From contig CP133595.1 of the NCBI GenBank assembly GCA_031200235.1, positions 1,574,877-1,638,876 of the forward strand: DNA of 64,000 nt, written 5' to 3'. The first letter of the stretch is position 1; each line of letters begins with the position of its first letter. Of this stretch, positions 8,686 through 16,486 are shown piece after piece. The translations under genes and the position numbers were made by a program. The notes below the pieces were generated by a model. It did no database searches. It had not been told where the DNA came from and saw nothing but the letters and a program-made list of their open reading frames with translations. The stretch is from Cuniculiplasma divulgatum. Its GTDB lineage: Archaea > Thermoplasmatota > Thermoplasmata > Thermoplasmatales > Thermoplasmataceae.

Positions 8686-9645
8686 ATGGTTGCAGACACC
8701 AATAGCAGGATCAAAAAATATCTTCAAGACACATTCAACATAAGAAATATAATGGAGGAGGTTCCTGTTAGGGCCCCCTCCAGTGAACTTACTACCTGGA
8801 TTCTTGCTCCGTGGTCTCTTGAAAGCATTTCCATGAATTGCAGATTGCCGGTTAAAGAGGTTACCCGTATACTTGAGTCAGTTCCTCAAGTGGAAATTGC
8901 AACTCAAGATCGCGGTGCCAATAAAATCTCAGTTGTAAGGTGGCTTGGATCTGAACCATTTTCATATCAAGCAGTATCATCGTTGCCGCGACCTGGCAGG
9001 AAGATACGCGACTTCATAAATCTGCATATCTACAATTATCTGGTGGGACGCACAGGCACAGTAAGCAGTCCCGTGAAACTGGAGGACGCATTATTTGATC
9101 TCAAGAACAGTGTTATGCTTCCGGACGACTTCATGCCGGATTATTTGATGGGGAATCTGGAGGGAGAGGATATCCCTCCTTCAGATCATGTCATGGAAAA
9201 TTTGCAGCCATTTTCCGACAGAACCGATGTTTACTGCTATTTTGAACCATCTCATAAGGGATCAGGCAGTCTTGCATATCTTTTTGCCGCATCTCCAGAA
9301 ACGGGAATGGTAAATGACAATAAGGAAATAGAAAAAATAATAGGTGATTCTTTCAGATCGCTTCCACGAGATCCTGATTATGAGCATTTTGAGCTTTCAC
9401 GATACATGAAGACCATACTGTTCAACATCCAGAGGTACAGTTCCGGTGAACTCAGGAGACCCCTGCCCCCTCCTCATATAATTGAAAGCATGAAGAGGAA
9501 AGGAATCATTGCAGAAACCAACGGAAAATACTCCGTATCAGAAGGAATATCCGCGGAACATCTTGAAGGGATGCTTGAAACTGAGAAAAAAGCTGCTAAA
9601 GCCCTTTCCGCAAGATGGCTTGAAAGTATGGCAGAACCGGCTTAA
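8686..9645 (+). CDS. Uncharacterised protein with possible N-terminal helix-turn-helix
   Basis: A 319-residue soluble protein I cannot assign. Residues about 35-75 (LTTWILAPWSLESISMNC, then LPVKEVTRILESVPQVEI) could form a wHTH, and the C-terminal part (HIIESMKRKGIIAETNGKYS) looks like a second one with a beta-wing, so a DNA-linked role is possible. There is no nuclease, ATPase or metal motif. Two ATGs lie close together (8681 and 8686); only the second is in frame. It is divergent from the unknown gene at 7918, and its stop overlaps the convergent membrane-protein gene by 4 nt. Confidence 0.65.
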   Translation: MVADTNSRIKKYLQDTFNIRNIMEEVPVRAPSSELTTWILAPWSLESISMNCRLPVKEVTRILESVPQVEIATQDRGANKISVVRWLGSEPFSYQAVSSLPRPGRKIRDFINLHIYNYLVGRTGTVSSPVKLEDALFDLKNSVMLPDDFMPDYLMGNLEGEDIPPSDHVMENLQPFSDRTDVYCYFEPSHKGSGSLAYLFAASPETGMVNDNKEIEKIIGDSFRSLPRDPDYEHFELSRYMKTILFNIQRYSSGELRRPLPPPHIIESMKRKGIIAETNGKYSVSEGISAEHLEGMLETEKKAAKALSARWLESMAEPA

Positions 9646-10022
9646 TTTCGGCTCCCCATACCGCTTTTCGCTTTTCTATGCACAATATTTTCACGTATCT
9701 CAGACCACAGGAGTGCGCTAAATGCCAGAATGAGGCCATAAACCAGGGGGAAAACGACAAGAACCAGAACGGGGGAAAGGGATACTATGCCTCCTATTAT
9801 GGCCGACAGCTCAGCAACTTTCTGCAGCGGATAGATAAGGTACAAAGAAAATGCAGAGGCAATCCCTATGATCAGGCCAGCTGCAAATGTTCTCCATCCC
9901 TTCAGGTACATCAGAGGAATTGCGGCAACCACGCCAAGATACGCAATTGGGAGAAAGAACAGAGTCGCGTAGGAAACAGCTGCAGATGCAATTATTGAAA
10001 TACCAGCTCCCATCTTAGTCAT
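9642..10022 (-). CDS. Small integral membrane protein
   Basis: A 126-residue protein with about four hydrophobic segments (IIASAAVSYATLFFLPIAYL, VVAAIPLMY, TFAAGLIIGIASAFSLYLIY, VLVLVVFPLVYGLILAFSALLW) and a basic tail. Family not recognised. The ATG at 10022 is chosen because GGAGGTGAGG lies 7 nt upstream; the start overlaps the end of the upstream acylase gene by 8 nt, so the two are probably translationally coupled. The context suggests a role at the cell surface with that exported enzyme, but no function can be read. Confidence 0.75.
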   Translation of the reverse strand: MTKMGAGISIIASAAVSYATLFFLPIAYLGVVAAIPLMYLKGWRTFAAGLIIGIASAFSLYLIYPLQKVAELSAIIGGIVSLSPVLVLVVFPLVYGLILAFSALLWSEIRENIVHRKAKSGMGSRN

Positions 10023-12486
10023 ATACAAACCTCACCTCCGTTGTCTGGGTAGACATATTGTAATACTGGTGATCAAACCATGCAGTCAGCTGATTGGAGA
10101 AGTAGTAGCTGACCGGATTTTCGCTTGGTCCACCGGGAAATACTCCGTAGAATATGGACTTTGCAGGATCGGACACCTCTCTCAAGGAAGGTCCCACTGT
10201 CACGTATGGCTCCGGTACCTGAAGCTGCCTTGACACATATGCTGCGCTGACGGTATGGGAATCACCATACATCGGGTAGGGTCCAAGTCCAAGTGCTGAG
10301 AGTCCAGTCAAGCTGGCAATCTCAAGGATATGGACTCGTCCCCATGTCCATGTGCTGACTGGCCCAAGTTTCCGCAGCAGGAAGGACACTTCTCTGGTGA
10401 AGGCCGTCCGCGATGTGTGATTGAAACTACCATTGAACCAGGTGGCCGACGATGGATCGTTGATGGCTAGATAAAGCGCCGATGTGTCGAATGGCTTTGT
10501 AAGCGAGGAAAGTCCGTGCTCAGCATACACCTGGTCAAATGTGATGTTGTAGAGTTCGCTGAGGTAATACCAGTATACTGTTTCACCCGTGGAATTCACA
10601 TATGAGGTATAATTCCACTGCGAAAGTATGCTGTAGGCCGCAGCCTGAGATGTATTCATGCTCATGGAAGAGAGCGACTTCAGTATTACAGGCACGAACT
10701 GCGATGCCCAGTAGTCCGAAACGTTACTCTGAAGATTCATCATGTCATGAACAGTGGTATTTCTATGTGACTTAAGATAATGATAGATGGTCTGTGCCCT
10801 CCCCCCTGATGTCCAGTACCCTCCTATGAAGGGATACGGATAATTCACACCAACAGTTGGTTGATTGGGGGCGAAGGCAAATCCCCTTGCAGGATTCTCG
10901 ATCTGTGGCAGATATTTGAAGGGTACCTGCCCAGTTATGCGGTAAGCCGGGTTGCTACCGTTCAACAGAGATCTTGAACCAATGACAGGCACTTTCTGCC
11001 CATTTGGCAGTGTTTCATTTATTGTGGGGTACAATCCGGCGGTGATGTATCCCGTATTATGTGCTCCAGCAAGTACGAAATTCTGTGGAGGTGATTCCCA
11101 CAGGCGTAAAGCATTGATCATCTGGCTGTAGTTAGTGCTCATGTCCAGCTTGATTTCGGCAACAAGGTCAGGGGATGGAATCGATGCCGTCCAGTTCATG
11201 CTAATGCCTAGGTCTCCGGATCTGGCAATAATGGGGCCATTATTTGTGTAAAATATGGAGTATTTTGATCCTAGCAATGAATAATTGTATTCCGACATGG
11301 CAAACTCCTTTCCATTGTAGGTGTAATTGTTCCCATTGAGCATTTCCAGATAATCATTGGCTGTTGCACCTTCCGGAGTTGTCAATCCCCACGATGTTGT
11401 GGCTGTATGGCCTATGAGAATTCCTGGTAGCCCGGCAAGACCCCATCCAGTTGCATTAATTCCCGGTGCTTCCAGCTGCACAGGAATCCAGAGGGACGGA
11501 GCAAGCAGGGTAAGATGCGGGTCGTTTGCAAGAATGGGCGAATGCAGTGAAGAATAATTTGAAGTTACTATCCAGGAATTGCTGCCTACCTCAGGCCTTA
11601 ATGTGTTCCTCGTTGAAAATCCATATGGATCAGAAATGTTGGAAAGTGCATTCTCCATGAGGCTTTTCAGGGAGCCGAATAGGGAAGTATTCAATCCAGT
11701 GGCAAACTGGCTGTACCAGTTGAGGGACCAGAGGTATTCTGACGATATTCCCATGTCAGAGAGATTAAAGCCGTTGACTGTCCCATTGCCGGGAACCATG
11801 GTAATGTTTGTCGTATAATATGGGTAATAGGGCCATATCTGGCTCAGGTTTGCATAGCCAAGGGCAGAATAGAGCAGATCAGTCTGAAGCTGGCTTGTGC
11901 CTCCTGTTGTAAGGTCCCACGTCATGTATTCCTGCCAGGCAAAGGAATCAAGGGGCGTCCACTGGAAAGGCTTCTTTCCAATAAGCTTGAAACCGAGCGG
12001 AAGATTGCCAGCGGACGCGTTTATGTATGCATTCACACCCTGGGAGTAGTCCTGGATGTATCCATAATACTGTGGATAATCAGTCCTGACATATGAATTC
12101 AGCAGGGCTGCATTTTGGGGTATACCTATCATGTGCATTGCAATGTCGGAATTCAGTGCGGAAGTTCCCACATATGAGCTCAGGTTGCCTGAAGCTAGAA
12201 GCGCCTCAAGTTCCATCTGGAACAGCCTGTTACTGGCTTCGTAGTATCCCTGTGCCATGAAGAGATCGTGCAGATTTCTGGCCTGTATATGGGCAACTCC
12301 GGATGAATCTATGGTGACATTTACATGATACTGGAGATCGGGAATATGATAATTTCCGGACGTGTAATTGGCATTTCCAGCTGCCGACCACAGCCCGTTT
12401 ACAGGATTCAGAGTGTTGAAATCGGTTGACAAATAAGATAAAGCTATGATTGCCACAATTGCGACCACAATGAATTTTATTCTCAT
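10015..12486 (-). CDS. Penicillin acylase (penicillin amidase) family Ntn hydrolase, exported
   Basis: Amide-hydrolysing N-terminal-nucleophile enzyme, made as a precursor and cleaved into alpha and beta chains. Residues 1-20 are a hydrophobic signal or anchor. GVAHIQARNLHDLFMAQGY (63-81) with RLFQMELEA is the conserved alpha-chain motif. The likely cleavage site and nucleophile is S302 in EVGSNSWIV; ILANDPHL follows as usual. Total length (823) suits the family. Many N-x-S/T sequons occur, consistent with an extracytoplasmic, possibly glycosylated protein facing acid. The natural substrate is unknown: family members act on acyl-homoserine lactones, peptides or aryl-acyl amides. It heads a two-gene unit with the small membrane protein. 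Confidence 0.9.
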   Translation of the reverse strand: MRIKFIVVAIVAIIALSYLSTDFNTLNPVNGLWSAAGNANYTSGNYHIPDLQYHVNVTIDSSGVAHIQARNLHDLFMAQGYYEASNRLFQMELEALLASGNLSSYVGTSALNSDIAMHMIGIPQNAALLNSYVRTDYPQYYGYIQDYSQGVNAYINASAGNLPLGFKLIGKKPFQWTPLDSFAWQEYMTWDLTTGGTSQLQTDLLYSALGYANLSQIWPYYPYYTTNITMVPGNGTVNGFNLSDMGISSEYLWSLNWYSQFATGLNTSLFGSLKSLMENALSNISDPYGFSTRNTLRPEVGSNSWIVTSNYSSLHSPILANDPHLTLLAPSLWIPVQLEAPGINATGWGLAGLPGILIGHTATTSWGLTTPEGATANDYLEMLNGNNYTYNGKEFAMSEYNYSLLGSKYSIFYTNNGPIIARSGDLGISMNWTASIPSPDLVAEIKLDMSTNYSQMINALRLWESPPQNFVLAGAHNTGYITAGLYPTINETLPNGQKVPVIGSRSLLNGSNPAYRITGQVPFKYLPQIENPARGFAFAPNQPTVGVNYPYPFIGGYWTSGGRAQTIYHYLKSHRNTTVHDMMNLQSNVSDYWASQFVPVILKSLSSMSMNTSQAAAYSILSQWNYTSYVNSTGETVYWYYLSELYNITFDQVYAEHGLSSLTKPFDTSALYLAINDPSSATWFNGSFNHTSRTAFTREVSFLLRKLGPVSTWTWGRVHILEIASLTGLSALGLGPYPMYGDSHTVSAAYVSRQLQVPEPYVTVGPSLREVSDPAKSIFYGVFPGGPSENPVSYYFSNQLTAWFDHQYYNMSTQTTEVRFVYD

Positions 12487-12631
12487 TCTATGGAAAACTG
12501 TTACATGCTAATAATTATTGGCCGATCGGAGTGAAAAAAATATATGGCAAAAGTGAAAACCCTCAGTCCGACTCAATGAAGAATGAAGGGCAAAGTTTCA
12601 CGTGATAATTTTGCATTTCGGGGGAATTTCA

Positions 12632-13165
12632 TTAAATGATCCGGGCAAATCGTATCATGGAAAAGTACCTGCCTTCCATAAAATAGGTATCCCTTTCTAC
12701 ACCTTCAATATAATAGCCGTTCTTCAGCAGCACCTTCATGGAAGCTGCGTTAAAATCCAGGACACCGGTATAAAGCCTATGCATTGAAATTTCATCCGCA
12801 GCAAAACGGGTAACAAGCCCCAGGGACTCGCTGGCAATACCTCTTGACCAGAATTTCCTTCCAATCCAGTATCCAACATGGCATTTTCTGTCCACATAGT
12901 CTATGTCCTTCAAGCCGATTATTCCTGCCGGGGTCCCGTCAAAAAAAATTATGAAGTCAATTGCGAAGAATTTCTTGCCGTCTTCCCTGTTCATGGTAAA
13001 GAAATTTATTGCATCTTCTACGGTGTAGGGATAATGAAAACCGTGGCCCCCTATGTTCCGCGATATGACTGGATCGTTTGCAAGCTCAGCTATTGCTTCT
13101 GCATAGCTGGCTTTGAGATCGTTTGACAGTGTCACTGTCCTTCCCTGGAGTTTATAATGCTTCAT
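12632..13165 (-). CDS. GNAT acetyltransferase, RimJ/RimL-like
   Basis: A 177-residue GCN5-related N-acetyltransferase. GTPAGIIGLKDIDYVDRKCHVGYWIG gives the central strands, and the acetyl-CoA loop lies in RKFWSRGIASESL, followed by ISMHRLYTGVLDFNAASMKVLLKNGY and the family's C-terminal EGVERDTYFMEGRYFSM. This is the RimJ/RimL subtype, which often acetylates protein N-termini or small amines; the substrate is not deducible. An aatatta box about 28 nt before the ATG suggests a leaderless transcript. Confidence 0.85.
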   Translation of the reverse strand: MKHYKLQGRTVTLSNDLKASYAEAIAELANDPVISRNIGGHGFHYPYTVEDAINFFTMNREDGKKFFAIDFIIFFDGTPAGIIGLKDIDYVDRKCHVGYWIGRKFWSRGIASESLGLVTRFAADEISMHRLYTGVLDFNAASMKVLLKNGYYIEGVERDTYFMEGRYFSMIRFARII

Positions 13166-13511
13166 CCAATACGATCATCATGGTCATGGAATAATATTTT
13201 TGCATGAGTAGCGCAGCAGCACAAATATGATCTTTGTATGACATTATCTCGGGCCGAAGAATGAACATGGAAGGTACGGCATCTCCGACTGAAATTACTC
13301 GAAGTAATTCTATATTAGGAAATATGAAAATAACCATACAATATATTTGCTGCAATGCCAAGAGTATCATGGTCCGGAACTTCATCTGTAGAAGCCCTAA
13401 AAATAGGCAGATTCACAACTACAAAATTAAATGTGGTTTCTTATGCGCAACAGTACGTGAAAATGATTCATAGTAATATATTTCTGCTCCGGAGTGGGAC
13501 GGTGTTCATCT
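13166..13511 (+). promoter_or_regulatory. Upstream region of asd with inverted repeat 13293-13309
   Basis: A gene-free stretch of about 340 nt. It holds a perfect 7-bp inverted repeat (AATTACT-CGA-AGTAATT at 13293-13309), about 200 nt before asd and about 130 nt before the divergent GNAT. A TATA-like aatatattt about 30-38 nt before the GTG at 13512 is the probable asd promoter. Nothing else with clear structure was seen. Confidence 0.4.
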
Positions 13512-14558
13512 GTGGATAAGTTGAAAGTAGGAGTGATCGGTGCAACTGGACTTGTGGGGCAGAAGTTTGCGCAGCTCCTTTCAGACCACCCATTCATGGA
13601 GGTTGCGTCGGTATATGCCTCAGATAGATCATCCGGACGTTCTTACAGTGATTTTCTGAGTTTTGACGAGGATCTTGCGCAGCGTTACGAAGGACTGACA
13701 GTGAAGGAATCAAACCCAGACACAGTACTGGGTGACAGAAATGACATTATTTTCAGTGCGGTGAGCGACGCAAATGCCGGGAAAATTGAGAAGCATCTGG
13801 CTCGCAAAGGATCAACAATTCTGACAAACGCTTCTGCAAACAGGCTGGAAAGCGACGTCCCTCTGGTGATTCCCGAGGTGAATCCCCACCATCTTGAATC
13901 GTTGAATTCGTCACATGGCTTGATTGTTGCAAATGGCAACTGCAGCACCATTGGAATGGTACTGGGACTGGCGCCAATTGCAGATATGGGGATTGAAGAG
14001 GTTTACGTCACCACAATGCAGGCTGTAAGCGGTGCCGGATATCCCGGTGTTCCCTCAATGGATATGCTTTCTAATATCCTTCCCTTCATAAAATCCGAAG
14101 AAGAAAAAATGGTCAATGAGACAAGGAAAATATTCGGGAATTTCACCTCTTCGGACAGAACAGGATCAAAGATGAAAATACACCCCACGTGCATTCGTGT
14201 TCCAGTGAGAGAAGGACATCTTGAATCCATCACTGCAGTCCTGTCTGAGGATCCCGATATCAACATGCTGCGTGAAAGGTTCAGAAATTTTGGAAATGGA
14301 AACCTGAAGGCAAGGCTTCCAACTTTGCCGGAGAAAAGCGTCATACTCATGAATGGTGAGGATCGCCCACAGCCTCTGCTGGACGTCATGGCTGGATCGC
14401 CTGAAAGAGCAAGAGGCATGGCAGTGACCGTGGGGAGACTGCGTGTTTCGGGTTCACGGGTATCCTTCGTTGCACTGGTGAACAACCTGTTAAGGGGAGC
14501 AGCAGGTTCTGCTGTGCTTAATGCAGAGGTTCTTCATGAATCGGGGTTGGTAACATGA
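13512..14558 (+). CDS. asd: Aspartate-semialdehyde dehydrogenase
   Basis: Reduces aspartyl phosphate to aspartate semialdehyde, the branch to lysine, threonine and methionine. The Rossmann motif VGVIGATGLVGQKF is at the N-terminus, the catalytic Cys is C144 in NGNCSTIGM, and TCIRVPVREGH carries the substrate-binding Arg and His. The frame opens at a GTG at 13494, but the GTG at 13512 is closer to the fold and has GGTG at 13501-13504 as ribosome-binding site. The C-terminus overlaps the start of the aspartokinase gene by 4 nt (ATGA), so the first two enzymes of the pathway are coupled in reverse order. Confidence 0.95.
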   Translation: MDKLKVGVIGATGLVGQKFAQLLSDHPFMEVASVYASDRSSGRSYSDFLSFDEDLAQRYEGLTVKESNPDTVLGDRNDIIFSAVSDANAGKIEKHLARKGSTILTNASANRLESDVPLVIPEVNPHHLESLNSSHGLIVANGNCSTIGMVLGLAPIADMGIEEVYVTTMQAVSGAGYPGVPSMDMLSNILPFIKSEEEKMVNETRKIFGNFTSSDRTGSKMKIHPTCIRVPVREGHLESITAVLSEDPDINMLRERFRNFGNGNLKARLPTLPEKSVILMNGEDRPQPLLDVMAGSPERARGMAVTVGRLRVSGSRVSFVALVNNLLRGAAGSAVLNAEVLHESGLVT

Positions 14559-15475
14559 ATGGGGGAAGCCTCACCGTAATAAAGATAGGAGGATCTTTTC
14601 TCACATCACATCAGGCAATGTTTGACATCGCAAAGCTTGCTCGGGAGAAAAGAGGGGCAGTGTTTGTTCTGAGCGCTTTCAGAGGCATAACCGACAGGCT
14701 TGTTTCCGGTTATGGGTTTGATGCTGAGGGAAGAGAAGCTATTCTCAGGGAGGTTCTCACTTACCATTCAAATCTGATTCAGAACGCTATACCCAGTACT
14801 TCTCAGAAAACATGGGCACTGGAGATCCTCCGAGAGCTGGGTCCGGAATATTATGGCTACGGCAGGTTCACAGAATTTGCCAGGAACGCAGACTACGATT
14901 CTTACCTGGCAATGGGCGAGAAACTGGCCGCAGCAGTTGTATCATTGTTCCTGGTGAGTGTTGGAATCAAATGCCGCAGCGTGACCCCAGATCGGCTTGG
15001 CATTACGGTTCACGATAATTCCGGTAACGCTCTCATTGATATCCGGAGGAGCCATACTAAAGCTTTTCCAGTTATTGAAAAACTTCTTGAGTCAGGATAT
15101 GTACCAATAACCACAGGCTTCTTCGGCATAGATGATGACGGCAGGATAAGGATTCTAGGGAGAAATTCAAGCGATTACAGCGCAATTGCACTGGGGGCTG
15201 TCCTGAAAACGGGAGAAGTCCTCCTTCTCAAGGATGTGCCGGGTATATACAGCCATGATCCAAAGCTGCTGAAAGCAGGAGGACAGCATTTTTCTCACAT
15301 ATCATATGATAAGGCACTGGAAATCTGCAATTCCGGGGCAAGAATAATTCATCCAATGGCCATAATAACTGCCAGGCAGCACGGAATACCAATAAGAATA
15401 ATGAAGTACGGCGACAGCAGTGATGGCACCCTCGTCACATTCACTGATCCGGACGGTACCGCTTTCCCATTATGA
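14555..15475 (+). CDS. Aspartokinase, catalytic domain only (no ACT domains)
   Basis: Phosphorylates aspartate. The amino-acid-kinase motifs are present: VIKIGGSFL (residues 8-16), VLSAFRGITDRL, RNSSDYSAIALG (ATP/substrate region), LLKDVPGIYSHDPKLL, and SYDKALEICNSGARIIHPMAI. The protein ends at 306 residues soon after IRIMKYGDSSDGTLVTF, where most aspartokinases continue into two regulatory ACT domains (about 400-470 residues). It therefore looks unable to bind lysine or threonine through its own ACT pair. Two ACT-only proteins are encoded elsewhere in the window (26690-27334 and 32590-33189). It overlaps asd by 4 nt. Confidence 0.9.
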   Translation: MNGGSLTVIKIGGSFLTSHQAMFDIAKLAREKRGAVFVLSAFRGITDRLVSGYGFDAEGREAILREVLTYHSNLIQNAIPSTSQKTWALEILRELGPEYYGYGRFTEFARNADYDSYLAMGEKLAAAVVSLFLVSVGIKCRSVTPDRLGITVHDNSGNALIDIRRSHTKAFPVIEKLLESGYVPITTGFFGIDDDGRIRILGRNSSDYSAIALGAVLKTGEVLLLKDVPGIYSHDPKLLKAGGQHFSHISYDKALEICNSGARIIHPMAIITARQHGIPIRIMKYGDSSDGTLVTFTDPDGTAFPL

Positions 15476-15596
15476 GGAGCAGGCAGCAGTTGTTGTCATG
15501 GTCGTGCCCAATCTCTGCAACTAACCTAGCACAGCAAGGGGATCATCATGCTTCTGTGATATTATAATAGGGGAATGAGATCAAGTTTTCGAACTT

Positions 15597-16415
15597 ATGG
15601 CCATACCGATACTGAAATGGGCGGGAGGGAAACGGCAAATCATTGGGGAGCTCATTGAAAGGATACCTCCTGATTTCCATACATATCATGAGCCGTTCCT
15701 GGGGGGCGGCGCACTGTTTTTCAAACTGTGTGAACTCAGGGGAGCCGTGAGGGCAGTTATTTCAGACATCAATCCCGACCTGATTATGCTGTACCAGATC
15801 ATAAGGGATCAGAAGGATGAGTTGGTCACCTATCTCCATGAAATGGGGCTTGGAAATAACAGGAATGACTATTACAAAGCAAGGGAGATTTACAACTCAG
15901 CAACTGAGAATCCATTGATGAAATCTGCCTTGCTCATATATCTTAACCGCCACGGATTCAACGGCCTCTACAGGCTGAATTCATCAGGGCGTTACAACGT
16001 GCCCTTCGGCAGGTACACAAATCCCTCCCTACCTTCCGATCTGGAAATATCCCGGGCTTCCCAATGCCTTTCTCGATCTTCCATCAGGCAGGGGGATTTC
16101 AGAACCACCCTCTCGGATGCTGGAGTGGGCGATTTTGCATATCTTGATCCTCCATATATGCCGGTGTCTGCAACGGCCAGATTCACAAGCTACAGCAGTC
16201 TGGGTTTCACCTGGAAAGATCAGAAGGATCTTGCAAAGGTTGTTGAAGGACTTGACAGGAAGGGTGTTAAGTTTATGCTGAGCAATGCGGCCAATGATGA
16301 AATTGAGGAACTTTACTCCTCATACAGAGTAGAAAAAATCTTGGCCAGGAGAAACATAAATTCAAAGCCCGATGGGCGTGGAAAGATCCCTGAATTGATT
16401 GTCAGAAATTATTGA
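15597..16415 (+). CDS. DNA N6-adenine methyltransferase, Dam/D12 class
   Basis: A 272-residue alpha-class adenine methylase. Motifs are LKWAGGKRQIIGEL (X, residues 6-20), HEPFLGGGALFF (I, AdoMet binding, 31-42), ISDINPDLI (II), and the catalytic YLDPPY (182-187); RHGFNGLYRLNSSGRYNVPFG is the target-recognition beta-hairpin region typical of enzymes modifying GATC-like sites. No restriction endonuclease gene adjoins it, so it is probably an orphan methylase. A TATA-like gatattataatag lies at 15558-15570, about 30 nt before the ATG, indicating its own promoter. Confidence 0.92.
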   Translation: MAIPILKWAGGKRQIIGELIERIPPDFHTYHEPFLGGGALFFKLCELRGAVRAVISDINPDLIMLYQIIRDQKDELVTYLHEMGLGNNRNDYYKAREIYNSATENPLMKSALLIYLNRHGFNGLYRLNSSGRYNVPFGRYTNPSLPSDLEISRASQCLSRSSIRQGDFRTTLSDAGVGDFAYLDPPYMPVSATARFTSYSSLGFTWKDQKDLAKVVEGLDRKGVKFMLSNAANDEIEELYSSYRVEKILARRNINSKPDGRGKIPELIVRNY

Positions 16416-16486
16416 TGAACCACGCACCAAAATTCCGGCATAAGATTCGGGAATGGTTTGGGCAATGGATCATGACATTGAAATAA

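Noticed and set aside
10503-10516. GAGGAAAGTCC, the P4 core sequence of RNase P RNA, on the plus strand
   Set aside because: It lies within the penicillin-acylase coding sequence on the other strand (codons for EHGLSSL), and no other RNase P RNA segments occur around it.
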